A stretch of 64,000 nt of DNA from Caulobacter sp. 602-2 (GCF_011043625.1 NZ_JAAKGT010000010.1:1-64000), one strand, 5' to 3'. Counted from the stretch's first letter, positions 1 through 10,977 are shown. Numbers and translations: made by a program. Notes: a model not told the origin generated them from the letters alone.

Positions 1-42
1 CTGGACGAGGTGGATCCGGAACTGGCCAAGGCCTCGGCCTGA
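1..42 (+). CDS. 3' end of an unidentified gene (partial)
   Basis: Thirteen codons ending in TGA at 40-42 stay open from the window edge and read LDEVDPELAKASA. A strong intrinsic terminator starts 28 bases later, which supports this as the true end of a transcribed gene. The fragment is too short to name. Confidence 0.5.
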   Translation: MDEVDPELAKASA

Positions 43-69
43 TCCACCCCACGATCATCGAAACAGGAA

Positions 70-102
70 GGGCGGGACCTCGCGGTCCCGCCCTTTTCTT
101 TT
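70..102 (+). terminator. Intrinsic terminator of the upstream partial gene
   Basis: A perfect 10-bp stem (70-79 with 84-93, GGGCGGGACC arm) has a 4-base loop and is followed by TTTTCTTTT at 94-102. Confidence 0.85.
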
Positions 103-131
103 GCCGCCGCCTCGAACGGGACGACCTAAAA

Positions 132-159
132 CGCCCCTTCAGGTGGTAAAAAAGGGGCG
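132..159. repeat. Inverted repeat upstream of the DUF6491-like gene
   Basis: Arms CGCCCCTT (132-139) and AAGGGGCG (152-159) are separated by 12 bases. TTGACC (162) and TTGACG (169), both resembling a -35 element, follow directly. The repeat could be an operator or a residual hairpin. No T-tract makes it a clear terminator. Confidence 0.4.
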
Positions 160-217
160 GCTTGACCATTGACGGCGAGGCTTCCAGGCCCAATCTTTCG
201 CGCGAGGGACTGTGAGG

Positions 218-631
218 ATGAACGCAATGGTCAAGTTGAAAACCATCGCCCTGGCCGGTCTGGCCGGCGCGCTTCTCGCGGGCCCGGCCCTGGCGACCGA
301 AGGCGCGGCCGCCGCCGAGAAGGCGCCCCGCCAGTGCTTCCAGCTGTCGGACTGGCAAGGCTGGAGCGCCCCCGACAAGAACACGCTCTACATGAAGGTC
401 CGCAACCGCGACGTCTATCGCGTGGACCTGTCGTGGGGCACCAACTCGCTGACCGCGCCCGGCAGCTACCTCGTCTCGAACGTGCGCGGCATCGACACCG
501 TCTGCCGCCCGCTGGACCTGGACCTGCGCGTCGCCGACGGCACGGGCTTCGCCATGCCGATCCGCGCCAAGGCCATCACCAAGCTGACGCCGGAAGAAGT
601 GGCGGCCATCCCGCGCAAGGACCGTCCGTAG
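218..631 (+). CDS. Secreted DUF6491-like protein
   Basis: A 137-residue protein starting MNAMVKLKTIALAGL, with an N-terminal signal peptide likely cleaved after the first ALA of ALATEG. The mature part is small, with two cysteines (in RQCFQL and DTVCRPL) that could form a disulfide in the periplasm. The CF motif and size recall the DUF6491 family of Caulobacterales, a recognition from memory. Function is unknown. The ATG at 218 is preferred because AGGGA (205-209) lies 8 bases upstream. A GTG at 212 sits too close to that site. An ATG at 227 is a second option with GAGG at 214-217. It is a single-gene unit between two terminators. Confidence 0.75.
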   Translation: MNAMVKLKTIALAGLAGALLAGPALATEGAAAAEKAPRQCFQLSDWQGWSAPDKNTLYMKVRNRDVYRVDLSWGTNSLTAPGSYLVSNVRGIDTVCRPLDLDLRVADGTGFAMPIRAKAITKLTPEEVAAIPRKDRP

Positions 632-663
632 GACGCATCCGGCGCAAGGCCGAACACGTGAAG

Positions 664-692
664 GGCGCGGATCGAAAGGTCCGCGCCTTTTC
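664..692 (+). terminator. Intrinsic terminator after the DUF6491-like gene
   Basis: An 8-bp stem (GGCGCGGA 664-671, TCCGCGCC 680-687) with an 8-base loop is followed by TTTTCC. Confidence 0.8.
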
Positions 693-788
693 CTTATGCC
701 CGCTCGCCAAGCGCGCTGGATCGGGTCTTAATCGCTCCCACGTCGGGCGGGCCCGCGGCGGGCCAGCGACGATCGAGCGGAGCGAGAC

Positions 789-1169
789 ATGAGCCTGCTG
801 GACAATCTGATGGGCGCGCTGGGCGGCCAGGGCGATATCGCCGAAACGGTGAAGAGCCTGGGCGTCACCGGCGGGGTCGGGGGCCTCGTCGACGCCTTCC
901 AGAAGGGCGGCCTTTCCGAAGTCGCCCAGTCGTGGGTGTCGAACGGCGCCAACCTGCCCGTGTCGCCCGAACAGATCCAGGCCGTCCTCGGCTCGGGCGC
1001 CGTCGGCCAGTTCGCCGAGAAGCTGGGAGTCGACCCGCAGACCGCGGCGGCCAAGCTGTCGGAGATCCTGCCCGGCCTGGTCGACAAGCTGACCCCCGGC
1101 GGCAAGCTGCCCGACGAGGGCCTGGGCGGGGCGGTCAGCGACCTCCTGGGCGGCTTCCTGAAGAGCTAG
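789..1169 (+). CDS. YidB/DUF937 family protein
   Basis: A 126-residue acidic, glycine-rich protein starting MSLLDNLMGALGGQ. It has no signal peptide or membrane segment. The pattern of short amphipathic helices, the SPEQIQAVLGSG segment and the LGVDPQTAAAKLSEILP segment match the YidB/DUF937 family, small cytosolic proteins of unknown function. The length is typical of the family. GAGCGGAGCGAGAC directly before the ATG provides a weak Shine-Dalgarno. It stands alone: the next gene is on the opposite strand and convergent, 6 bases away. Confidence 0.85.
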   Translation: MSLLDNLMGALGGQGDIAETVKSLGVTGGVGGLVDAFQKGGLSEVAQSWVSNGANLPVSPEQIQAVLGSGAVGQFAEKLGVDPQTAAAKLSEILPGLVDKLTPGGKLPDEGLGGAVSDLLGGFLKS

Positions 1170-1175
1170 CCGGCC

Positions 1176-1841
1176 TCAGGGCGCGGGGCGCGCCAGCCGG
1201 CGCGCCTCGGCCAGGAACGGCGCGCGATCGTCGGCGAGAAAGGCGTGAGTGATGCGCCCCTGACGCCCATCGCTCCCGGCCGTCAGAACCACGTAGGCCG
1301 CCTGCCGGCTCATGCGCCGGGCGAACGGCTCCGCCCCGCACGACAACAGCGTCAGATCGGCGACCCACGCCCCATAGGCCGCGGCCTCCTTCGTCTGCAA
1401 GACCGGTTCGGGCGGCGGACCATCGACGACCTGGATGGCGGACGCCTGCTCGACCCACTCCTCTCGCGACGGCCCCTTCAGGGTCTCGACCACATGCACG
1501 CGCGTCCGGCCGGGGATGCAGGCCCCAAGATCTGCCTCATAGCTACGCCAGAGCTCTGCGAACTCAGCCTTCTGGGCCTTTCCTCGCGCCAACTCGGCCG
1601 GCGGCGGCGGATGGATGTTTCTGTCGCACGGCATCGGCCAAGCCGCGCCTTCAAGCGGCCCGGCGTCTGACACCATCACGAGATGCACCCCATCCGCCTT
1701 GACGAACCACTCGCCGAACGTCTCCCGCCAGGCATCGTCGAGCGGCAGCAGCGCCGGCTTCCGGACCGGCGAGCAGGCGAACGCCTGCTCCAGGGGCTGC
1801 AAGGCCAGGATGGCGACGACGGCGGCGGCGAGGACCTTCAT
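1176..1841 (-). CDS. Secreted protein of unknown function
   Basis: A 221-residue protein starting MKVLAAAVVAILALQPLE, with a clear signal peptide likely cleaved after AFA. The mature protein begins with a cysteine (CSPVRKP), but the preceding AFA is a poor lipobox, so periplasmic export is likelier than a lipoprotein. It contains three further cysteines (MPCDRN, LGACIPG, LLSCGAE). I do not recognise a domain. The segment RVHVVETLKGP resembles secreted proteins whose name is simply hypothetical. The reading frame stays open upstream of this ATG, but only this methionine gives a signal sequence. It lies 44 bases downstream of the panE-like gene on the same strand and may be co-transcribed with it. 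Confidence 0.7.
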   Translation of the reverse strand: MKVLAAAVVAILALQPLEQAFACSPVRKPALLPLDDAWRETFGEWFVKADGVHLVMVSDAGPLEGAAWPMPCDRNIHPPPPAELARGKAQKAEFAELWRSYEADLGACIPGRTRVHVVETLKGPSREEWVEQASAIQVVDGPPPEPVLQTKEAAAYGAWVADLTLLSCGAEPFARRMSRQAAYVVLTAGSDGRQGRITHAFLADDRAPFLAEARRLARPAP

Positions 1842-1885
1842 GCCCCATCCCACCGCGAACCTGGCTGAACGGCAAGGCTTGTTCG

Positions 1886-2749
1886 CTACGCCCCCGCCGC
1901 CTCCAGCAGCGCCACGACCATGGCGTTGACCGGCGTGGCGACGCCGTGGACGGCGCCCTTTCGGACGATGACGCCGTTGCGGGCGTCGATCTCCATCGGG
2001 CGGCCGGCCTGACGGTCGGCGTGCAGCGAGTTGACGCCGTCGGCCGGACCGGCGCGATAGCCGGCGATCACCTGCCGGGGCAGGTCGTCCGGCAGGTCCG
2101 CGCCCTGCGCCCGACCGACGGCGACGCATTCGGCCACCAGATCGCGCATGATCGCGGCGATGTCGTCGCGGTGGGCGACGCCGGCCGGCTTCAGGGTCAG
2201 GGCGTTGACCGCCCCGGCGCAGTTCAGCGCCAGCTTGCTCCAGGCGACGGTGGCGAAGTCCTCGGTGGTCGCCACATCGATCGGCGCATGGGCGAAAAGG
2301 TCGACGAACGCCTGCCCGGCCTGACCGTCCGGAACCTTGATCCAGCCCATCCGCCGCTGGCGGATGACGCCCGGCGCCGTGCGCTCGGCCGGGATGTCGA
2401 CCACCGCGGGCGTGATGCGCTCGGCCGGCAGCCAGGGCGTGAAGCGCTCGACGTGCTCGACGCCGTTCTGCAGCACGGCCACGCGGGTCTGCGGCCCGAC
2501 CAGCCCCGCCAGCCAGGCCGCGGAGCCGGCGGCGTCATAGGTCTTGGTCGTAACCAGCACCCAGTCGACGGGCGCGGCGGCGGCCGGGTCGGTCAGCACC
2601 GTCGGCGTGGCGACGAGCGGCCCCTCGGGCGTCTCGACCTGCAGCCGGTCGAAGGCGGTGCGGGCGCACAGGGTCACCTCGTGGGCCTGCGAGAGCCAGG
2701 CCGCCAGGGTTCCACCGACCGCGCCAGGACCGATCACCGCGATGCGCAT
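1886..2749 (-). CDS. panE: 2-dehydropantoate 2-reductase family protein
   Basis: A 287-residue NADPH-dependent ketopantoate reductase (PanE/ApbA family), which reduces 2-dehydropantoate to pantoate for coenzyme A synthesis. The N-terminus MRIAVIGPGAVGG is the Rossmann dinucleotide-binding loop. WSKLALNCAGAVNAL carries the catalytic lysine and conserved asparagine of the family. SLHADRQAGRPMEID matches the C-terminal substrate-binding signature. The start at 2749 is chosen because GGGGAG lies 6 bases upstream; an in-frame TTG 15 bases further up overlaps that site. Paralogues acting on other 2-oxo acids are common, so the substrate is inferred only. It follows nrdB on the same strand but is separated from it by a strong terminator. 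Confidence 0.85.
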   Translation of the reverse strand: MRIAVIGPGAVGGTLAAWLSQAHEVTLCARTAFDRLQVETPEGPLVATPTVLTDPAAAAPVDWVLVTTKTYDAAGSAAWLAGLVGPQTRVAVLQNGVEHVERFTPWLPAERITPAVVDIPAERTAPGVIRQRRMGWIKVPDGQAGQAFVDLFAHAPIDVATTEDFATVAWSKLALNCAGAVNALTLKPAGVAHRDDIAAIMRDLVAECVAVGRAQGADLPDDLPRQVIAGYRAGPADGVNSLHADRQAGRPMEIDARNGVIVRKGAVHGVATPVNAMVVALLEAAGA

Positions 2750-2770
2750 GGAATGCTCCCCCAAACGAAA

Positions 2771-2799
2771 AACGCCGCCGGGAATTACCCGGCGGCGTT
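2771..2799 (-). terminator. Intrinsic terminator of nrdB
   Basis: A perfect 12-bp stem (AACGCCGCCGGG 2771-2782, complement 2788-2799) has a 5-base loop. On the minus strand it is followed by TTTCGTTTGG. It insulates nrdB from the panE-like gene. Confidence 0.85.
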
Positions 2800-2826
2800 C
2801 GTGTCGTCACGACGATTTGGCGAGGC

Positions 2827-3864
2827 TCAGTGCTCGGCCGGAACGTCGGTGCGCTTTTGCAGCATGGCCTCGAAGCTGGACCACACGCCCTCGGCGCCGT
2901 GCCACTGCCCCTTGGTCGCGGCCTTCGAGTATTCGGTGGCGCGGGCCTCGAAGAAGTTGGCGTGCTCGACGCCCGACAGCAGGGCCTGCAGCCACGGCAG
3001 CGGGTTTTCCCGCACGCCGTAGACTTCCGGCAGGTCCAGCTGGCGCAGGCGCCAGTCGGCGACGAAGCGGATGTACTTCTTGATGTCGTCCGGGGTCATG
3101 CCCTGGATGTCGCCGGCCTCGAAGGCCAGGTCGATGAAGTTGTCCTCCATGCCGACCACGGTCTTGCAGCAGTCGACGATGTCGTCGGCCACGGCCTTGG
3201 TCACCGCGCCCGTCTCCTTGTTGAAGGCGTGGTACAGCTTGATGATGCCGTCGCAGTGCAGGCTCTCGTCGCGGATCGACCACGAGACGATCTGGCCCAT
3301 GCCCTTCATCTTGTTGAAGCGCGGGAAGTTCATCAGCATCGCGAAGCTGGCGAACAGCTGCAGGCCTTCGGTGAAGCCGCCGAACATGGCCAGCGTGCGG
3401 CAGATGTCGGCGTGGCTGTCGACGCCGAAGGTCTGCATGTAGTCGTGCTTGGCCTTCATGGCCTCGTATTCCATGAACGCCGAGAACTCGGTCTCGGGCA
3501 TGCCGATGGTCTCGAGGAGCAGGGCGTAGGCCGCGATATGGATCGTCTCCATGTTCGCGAACGAGGCCAGCATCATCTTCACTTCGGTCGGTTTGAACAC
3601 CCGACCGTAGCGCTCCATGTAGTTGTCCTGCACCTCGACGTCGGACTGGGTGAAGAAGCGGAAGATCTGCGTCAGCAGATTGCGCTCCTTGTCGTTCAGC
3701 TTGACGGCCCAGTCCTTGAGGTCCTCGCCCAGCGGCACCTCTTCGGGCATCCAGTGGACCTGCTGCTGCTTCTTCCAGAAGTCATAGGCCCACGGATAGC
3801 GGAAGGGCTTGTAACCGCCGGAGGGGATCATGAGGCCGGGCGTGGTGATCAACGGGGCGGACAT
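2827..3864 (-). CDS. nrdB: Class Ia ribonucleotide reductase, beta (radical) subunit
   Basis: A 345-residue diiron-tyrosyl radical subunit that partners NrdA (17535-19427) to make deoxyribonucleotides. By alignment to the E. coli NrdB pattern, all metal ligands are present: D75, E106, H109, E166, E200 and H203, with the radical tyrosine at Y113 (HIAAY motif). The 31-residue step from D75 to E106 is the same as in E. coli. There is no N-terminal ATP-cone. The gene starts with MSAPLITTPG and ends at a strong terminator. It is not next to nrdA, which lies 13.7 kb away. Two NrdR-box-like palindromes lie 68 and 99 bases upstream of the start, and a GANTC methylation site lies at 3891-3895. Regulation by NrdR is inferred. 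Confidence 0.97.
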   Translation of the reverse strand: MSAPLITTPGLMIPSGGYKPFRYPWAYDFWKKQQQVHWMPEEVPLGEDLKDWAVKLNDKERNLLTQIFRFFTQSDVEVQDNYMERYGRVFKPTEVKMMLASFANMETIHIAAYALLLETIGMPETEFSAFMEYEAMKAKHDYMQTFGVDSHADICRTLAMFGGFTEGLQLFASFAMLMNFPRFNKMKGMGQIVSWSIRDESLHCDGIIKLYHAFNKETGAVTKAVADDIVDCCKTVVGMEDNFIDLAFEAGDIQGMTPDDIKKYIRFVADWRLRQLDLPEVYGVRENPLPWLQALLSGVEHANFFEARATEYSKAATKGQWHGAEGVWSSFEAMLQKRTDVPAEH

Positions 3865-3931
3865 GGGCGGTCTCCAGAGCGGTCGGACACGAATCGGTCG
3901 GGCGGGTAGTCTCTTCGTAGCCTAGGGCGAC

Positions 3932-3978
3932 ACGCCCCATCTAGTGGTCAAATTGACCCATGGCACAACATGTTGTGG
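3932..3978 (-). promoter_or_regulatory. Pair of NrdR-box-like sites upstream of nrdB
   Basis: The perfect palindrome CACAACATGTTGTG (3964-3977) fits the NrdR box consensus acaCwAtATaTwGtgt at all but the seventh position and its mirror. A weaker box is centred between 3939 and 3940. Its right half TCTAGTG matches TaTwGtg at 6 of 7 positions, and its left half is degenerate. The centres are 31 bp apart, the usual three-helical-turn spacing of NrdR sites. The glutathione S-transferase gene starts 20 bases to the other side and could also be affected. Confidence 0.7.
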
Positions 3979-3997
3979 GCAGAATGGGTAACCAAAG

Positions 3998-4669
3998 ATG
4001 AACAGCGATTACACCATCTATGGCGCGCTCGGCTCCGGATCGGTGCCCGTCGAAGCGACTTTGACCCTATTGGGGCAGCCCTACAAGGTGGTCGAGGCGC
4101 CCACCTGGGAGGGCCAGGCGCAGCAGGCCAAGGTCGCCCCCGTCAATCCGATGAAGCAGATCCCGGCGCTTGTCACGCCCCAAGGCGAGACGATCACCGA
4201 GAGCGCGGCGATCCTGATCTGGCTGGCCGACAACCATCCGCAAGCCGGGCTGGCCCCGGCCATCGGCGATCCGCGCCGGGGCCAGTTCCTGCGCTGGATG
4301 ACCTTCATCCCGGCCTCGATCTATTCGCTGTTCTGGGTGCGCGACGAGCCCTCGCGGCTGGCCGGACCCGATCCGGAAGCGCAAGCCCGGGTCAAGGCCG
4401 CCACCGCCGACCGCATCGCCGACTGCTGGGCGATGATGGACGCCCAGGTCGAACCGGGCGCCTACATCCTGGGCGACGAACTGACCGTGCTCGACCTCTA
4501 TGTCGCCGTGGTCAGCCGCTGGGGCTCGCGCCGCGTGCGGTTCTACGAGCGCGCGCCGAAGATGGCCGACGTGGTGCGCCGCGTGGATAGCGATCCGCGA
4601 CTGGCGGACTTCTGGGCCAAGCGGTTCCCGTTCGTCGACGGCTGGGAAAGCAAGGGGGCCAGCGGATGA
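3998..4669 (+). CDS. Glutathione S-transferase family protein
   Basis: A 223-residue two-domain GST. The N-terminal thioredoxin-like domain (residues 1-80) carries NPMKQIPAL with the cis-proline loop, and the ESAAILIWLAD motif that binds the gamma-glutamyl part of glutathione. The rest is the all-helical C-terminal domain, with GDELTVLDLYVAVVS matching its N-capping motif. It probably conjugates or reduces small electrophiles in the cytosol, but the substrate cannot be read from sequence. It is transcribed divergently from nrdB, sharing a 133-base intergenic region that contains the NrdR-like boxes. A palindromic repeat follows the stop. Confidence 0.9.
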   Translation: MNSDYTIYGALGSGSVPVEATLTLLGQPYKVVEAPTWEGQAQQAKVAPVNPMKQIPALVTPQGETITESAAILIWLADNHPQAGLAPAIGDPRRGQFLRWMTFIPASIYSLFWVRDEPSRLAGPDPEAQARVKAATADRIADCWAMMDAQVEPGAYILGDELTVLDLYVAVVSRWGSRRVRFYERAPKMADVVRRVDSDPRLADFWAKRFPFVDGWESKGASG

Positions 4670-6045
<1,376 letters not shown>

Positions 6046-6158
6046 GGGCCCCGATGCGCGGCCGGGGCCTTGCGCCCCGGCTGCGACAGCATGCCACGCA
6101 GCCTGGACGTCAGGATTCACACCCTCTTCATGGCGCGAGCGCGAAGGCTGGCGGCGAG

Positions 6159-6767
6159 ATGAAGATAGCCCAGCCCTACGCCACAGAAGCCGCAACCAGC
6201 GGGTCGGCCGTCGCCTATCCTGGCGGCGCGGCCGGCGCGGCGGCGGCGCTGAACGACACCGCCGGCGCGGTCGGGCTGGACCAGAAGCTGTCGGCCTATC
6301 ACGCCCTGTCCAGTCGCTGGGCCGGCGCCGGCCATGCCGAGCGCGCCAGCCTCGCCCCCGCCCTCAACGACTCGCCGTTCGCAAAGACGGTGCAGTCGGC
6401 GCTGAACACCTTCACCAAGGCCGCCTGGGCGGGAGCGGACGCCGCGCCGCCGGCGCCGCAGGCCCAGGCGCTGAAAGCCTTCGACGGGCTTTCGCAAACC
6501 GACCAGACCATCGTCGCCTCGCTGCAGGTCGGCGTTCCCGGCGCACGGGGGCCGGCCACCGTCGGCGACTACCGCGCCCGCCTGCAATCGGATCTCGACG
6601 CCGCCCAGCCGGCCGCGTCGGCCCCGCGCGACACCGTCACCCTGTCGGCCGAGGCCCAGGCCCGCCTGGCCGGCGCCGCCGTGCCGCAGGCGCCCGCCGC
6701 GCCGGTGGTCGAAGCCGCGCCCCAGATGGCCGCCGCCCTCAGCGCCTACGGCAAGGCGGCCGGGTAG
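6159..6767 (+). CDS. Alanine-rich protein of unknown function
   Basis: A 202-residue protein starting MKIAQPYATEAATSGSAV, rich in alanine, glycine and proline, with no signal peptide or membrane segment. The central part (about residues 45-145) looks helical. The C-terminal part contains the segment DTVTLSAEAQARLAG, a short pattern seen in several Caulobacter proteins. No enzyme motif is visible. The ATG at 6159 is preceded by GGCGGCGAG. The frame is open far upstream inside asd, so the true start relies on that site. I do not recognise the family. Confidence 0.6.
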   Translation: MKIAQPYATEAATSGSAVAYPGGAAGAAAALNDTAGAVGLDQKLSAYHALSSRWAGAGHAERASLAPALNDSPFAKTVQSALNTFTKAAWAGADAAPPAPQAQALKAFDGLSQTDQTIVASLQVGVPGARGPATVGDYRARLQSDLDAAQPAASAPRDTVTLSAEAQARLAGAAVPQAPAAPVVEAAPQMAAALSAYGKAAG

Positions 6768-6829
6768 GCGACCATTGACGGCCAACTCGGCCGGCCATGT
6801 TATGCGCGCCCCTCAAGCGAAGCTCGCCC

Positions 6830-7243
6830 ATGCCGATCCAACTTGTCTGCCGCGCCTGCCGCCGCCCCCTGACCGCCCCTCTGTGCTGGACCGATGAGAC
6901 CAACCACGTCGTCGGCCAGGACCGCGAGCCGAGCGTGCTGGCCGGTTTAGCGGTTCGTTTGAGCAACGAGTCCGCCAGTTCGATCCACGGCCCCGACGGC
7001 CAGATCGTCGGCGTCCACGTCTTCTCTCCCGCCGGGGCCATAGCCACTCACCCCGACGACGTTCCGCCCGAGGCGCTGCGCTCTACGGGCGTCGACAATG
7101 GTTGCTGCGGCTCCGACGGTTCTGACGGTCCGAACCGGGCCTGCCTCTGCGGCGCGGTCGTCGGCACCGAATGGAGCGACTGCTGGACCCAAGCTGAACT
7201 GCGCTTCCACCCCGACGCCGTCGAGGCCGTTCCCGCCGATTGA
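6830..7243 (+). CDS. Cysteine-rich protein of unknown function
   Basis: A 137-residue protein starting MPIQLVCRACRR. Cysteines at 7, 10 and 19, followed by a CC pair and a CLC pair further on, suggest metal binding or a zinc ribbon-like fold. This is inference from spacing only. No signal peptide is present. An upstream in-frame ATG at 6797 would add 11 residues without a better ribosome-binding site. The family is not recognised. Confidence 0.6.
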   Translation: MPIQLVCRACRRPLTAPLCWTDETNHVVGQDREPSVLAGLAVRLSNESASSIHGPDGQIVGVHVFSPAGAIATHPDDVPPEALRSTGVDNGCCGSDGSDGPNRACLCGAVVGTEWSDCWTQAELRFHPDAVEAVPAD

Positions 7244-7250
7244 CCGGCGC

Positions 7251-7538
7251 CTAGACGTCCGAAGCCGCCTCAATCGCCTGCAGGGCCCGGGTGATCTCGC
7301 CCAGCGCCCCGTCGGGCGCCGCCACGGGGTCGTAGGCGAGGTCATAGGCCAGATCGAGAACCAGATCGCCCACGGCCGCCTCGTCCGCCTCGGCCGCGTC
7401 CCAGATCAGGGCCTGAAGCGTGAAGACCTGCCGCTGGGTCGGCGCTGCGCCGGCCGCGACCAGATCACGCAGGGCCTGGACGATCTCGGGGGTGGCCGCG
7501 GCGTGCGCCGGAGCAGGGATCTTCGTCGGCGTCTCCAT
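7251..7538 (-). CDS. Small acidic protein of unknown function
   Basis: A 95-residue, acidic and alanine-rich protein, predicted mostly helical, with no signal peptide. The sequence TPEIVQALRDLVAAGA and the region VGDLVLDLAYDLAY are its most regular parts. AGGG lies 7 bases before the ATG. It is convergent with the cysteine-rich gene (7-base gap) and lies downstream of the LysR gene on the same strand. The function is unknown. Confidence 0.55.
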   Translation of the reverse strand: METPTKIPAPAHAAATPEIVQALRDLVAAGAAPTQRQVFTLQALIWDAAEADEAAVGDLVLDLAYDLAYDPVAAPDGALGEITRALQAIEAASDV

Positions 7539-7582
7539 GCTGTGACCCTAGCGTTGACGGCGGCGTCCCGCCAATCCCCTGG

Positions 7583-8524
7583 CTAGCCGACGAACTGGGC
7601 CAGCGCCGCCGGCTCGGTGCGGCCGACCTTCACCTCGGCCGCCAGCCAGTCGATGAACACCCGCACCCGCGCGGGCAGCTGGCCGCCATGGCCGACATAG
7701 ACGGCGTGGATCTGCTCGATGTCGCCGGGGTTGAAGGCCTCCAGCACCGGAACCAGCCGGCCGGCGGCGATGTCGGGGCCGACATGGATCACCGACAGCC
7801 GGGCGATCCCCTGTCCGGCCAGGGCCAGGGCGCGGGCGCTCTCGCCATCGCCCACCTCGGCCCGGCCGTGGACCGGACGGAAGGCGACTTCGCCGTCGAT
7901 CTGGAAGCCCCACGAGTCGCAGTGACGGGCGAAGTTGAAGGTCACCAGCTCCTGGCCGTCGAGGTCGTCGGGATGGGCCGGCGTTCCGGCCCGCGCCAGG
8001 TAGGCGGGCGAGGCGACCAACACCATGCGGCTCTGCGCGATCTTGCGGGCCATCAGCTGCGAGGCCCGCATAGGCCCCACTCGGATCGCCACGTCGGCCC
8101 GCTCGTCCATCAGGTCGATCACCTGGTCGGTGACGGTGATGTCGAGCTGGATCTCCGGATGCTCGGCCAGGAACCGGGGCGCCAGCGGCAACAGGTAGTG
8201 CTGGCCGAACGGGACGCTGGCGTTGACCCGCACCCGGCCGCGCGGGGCGGCGCTGGCGGCCACCGCGCGCTCGGCCTCGTCCAGGTCGGCCAGCACGCGC
8301 AGCGAACGCTCGTGGAAGGTCTGGCCCTCGGCGGTCAGGATCAGCTTGCGGGTCGAGCGGTTGACCAGCCGCGCGCCAAGCCGCGCCTCCAGCCGGGCCA
8401 CCAGCTTGCTGACCGCCGACGGGGTCATCCGCAGGCTCCGCGCGGCCGACGAGAAGCCGCCCTGCTCCACCACGCGGGCGAAGACCTCCATCTCGGCCGT
8501 GCGATTGATTTCCTGCCGCGCCAT
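7583..8524 (-). CDS. LysR-family transcriptional regulator
   Basis: A 313-residue LysR-type regulator. The N-terminal winged helix-turn-helix (residues about 8-66) includes GGFSSAARSLRMTPSAVSK. The C-terminal effector-binding domain has the paired periplasmic-binding-protein fold, with ADVAIRVGPM and MVLVASPAYLAR typical of the CrgA/AaeR-like subgroup. It is divergent from the MFS exporter gene at 8624 across a 99-base gap, the classic arrangement in which the LysR protein controls itself and the transporter. The inducer cannot be deduced. Confidence 0.93.
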   Translation of the reverse strand: MARQEINRTAEMEVFARVVEQGGFSSAARSLRMTPSAVSKLVARLEARLGARLVNRSTRKLILTAEGQTFHERSLRVLADLDEAERAVAASAAPRGRVRVNASVPFGQHYLLPLAPRFLAEHPEIQLDITVTDQVIDLMDERADVAIRVGPMRASQLMARKIAQSRMVLVASPAYLARAGTPAHPDDLDGQELVTFNFARHCDSWGFQIDGEVAFRPVHGRAEVGDGESARALALAGQGIARLSVIHVGPDIAAGRLVPVLEAFNPGDIEQIHAVYVGHGGQLPARVRVFIDWLAAEVKVGRTEPAALAQFVG

Positions 8525-8623
8525 CGTGCCTTCACGTCACAAGTGATAGTCTTGCCAGCAATCTAATTCATCGAAGACACCAGCGCTATCTGACGGCTCG
8601 AACAATCATCGGAGCCGGCAGCC

Positions 8624-9790
8624 ATGCCTCTCGCCCTCTACGCCCTGACCGTCGGCGCCTTCGGGATCGGCGTCACCGAATTCGTCATCATGGGCCTGCT
8701 GATGCAGGTCTCCGCCGATCTCGGCGTCTCGATCCCCACGGCCGGTTGGCTGATGACCGGCTACGCGCTGGGCGTCTTCGTCGGCGCGCCGATCCTGACC
8801 CTGGCCACGCGTCGCCTGCCGCCCAAGACCACCCTGCTGGCCCTGATGGCCATCTTCACCCTGGGCAACCTCGTCGCCGCCCTGGCCCCCAACTTCGCCA
8901 TACTGATGGGCGCGCGGATCATCACCGCCCTGGCGCACGGCACCTTCTTCGGCGTCGGCTCCCTGGTCGCCGTCTCGCTGGTGCCGCCCGAGCGCAAGGC
9001 CTCGGCGATCGCCATCATGTTCACCGGCCTGACGCTGGCCACCCTGCTGGGCGTGCCCTTCGGCGCGTGGCTCGGCCTGGCCTTCGGCTGGCGCTCGACC
9101 TTCTGGGCGGTGACCGCGATCGGCGCCGTCGCCCTGGTCGTGCTGGCCCTGCTCGTCCCCAAGGGCGAGAAGGCCGCCGCGCCCGCCGCCCTGAAGGAGG
9201 AATTCGCCGTGCTGGCCCGTCCGCAGGTGCAGCTGGGCCTGGCCATGACCGTGCTGGGCTTTGGCGGGGTGTTCGCCGTCTTCACCTACATCCAGCCGAT
9301 CCTGACCGAGCTGGCCGGCTTCTCGAAGGCCGCCGTCTCGCCGATCCTGCTGGTGTTCGGCGCGGGCCTGGTGGCCGGCAACCTGGTGGGCGGACGCTGG
9401 GCCGACAAGGCCCTGAACACGGCGCTGGCCGGCAGCATCGCCATCCTGACCGTGGTCATGCTGGCCGCCGGCTGGGCCTTCCACGACAAGGTCGGCGCGG
9501 TCCTGGCCGCCTTCCTGCTGGGCGCGGCGGCCTTCGCCACCGTCGCTCCGCTGCAGATGCGGGTGCTGAGCCAGGCCGGCGGCGCGGGCCAGGGCCTGGC
9601 CTCCAGCCTGAACATCGCCGCCTTCAACCTCGGCAACGCCATCGGCGCGGCCCTGGGCGGCGCGGTCATCGCCCACGGCCTGGGCCTCTCGGCCATCGCC
9701 CCGATCGCGGCACTGGTGCCCCTGGCGGCGCTGGTCCTGGCCGGGATCAGCCTGGGCCTCGAGCGCAAGACCCGGCTGGCGACGGCCTGA
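8624..9790 (+). CDS. MFS transporter, arabinose-efflux/DHA1 type
   Basis: A 388-residue inner-membrane protein with twelve predicted membrane helices. It opens with ALYALTVGAFGIGVTEFVIM, typical of the AraJ/NepI/YdhP group of proton-coupled exporters. The loop between helices 2 and 3 reads ATRRLPPKTTLL, a variant of the MFS signature loop. It probably exports a small metabolite or drug. It is transcribed divergently from the LysR gene, the likely regulator. A perfect hairpin (9802-9823) follows the stop. Confidence 0.9.
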   Translation: MPLALYALTVGAFGIGVTEFVIMGLLMQVSADLGVSIPTAGWLMTGYALGVFVGAPILTLATRRLPPKTTLLALMAIFTLGNLVAALAPNFAILMGARIITALAHGTFFGVGSLVAVSLVPPERKASAIAIMFTGLTLATLLGVPFGAWLGLAFGWRSTFWAVTAIGAVALVVLALLVPKGEKAAAPAALKEEFAVLARPQVQLGLAMTVLGFGGVFAVFTYIQPILTELAGFSKAAVSPILLVFGAGLVAGNLVGGRWADKALNTALAGSIAILTVVMLAAGWAFHDKVGAVLAAFLLGAAAFATVAPLQMRVLSQAGGAGQGLASSLNIAAFNLGNAIGAALGGAVIAHGLGLSAIAPIAALVPLAALVLAGISLGLERKTRLATA

Positions 9791-9801
9791 CCGACACCGG
9801 A

Positions 9802-9823
9802 AGGGGGCGCCGTGGCGCCCCCT
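9802..9823. terminator. Hairpin after the MFS gene, no T-tract
   Basis: A 10-bp perfect stem (AGGGGGCGCC, GGCGCCCCCT) with a 2-base apex. Without a following T-run it may act as a weak terminator or an RNA 3'-end stabiliser. Confidence 0.5.
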
Positions 9824-9918
9824 CCCGGACGATCCAAAGCGGCAAGATGCCCGGGGTCGGCCCGGCCCATCCTGCGAAACGACCACGCCCTCTCCCCCTC
9901 CCCTTCAGGAGACACGCC

Positions 9919-10953
<1,035 letters not shown>

Positions 10954-10977
10954 GCGCTTCCCCCATCAACTTCCGTT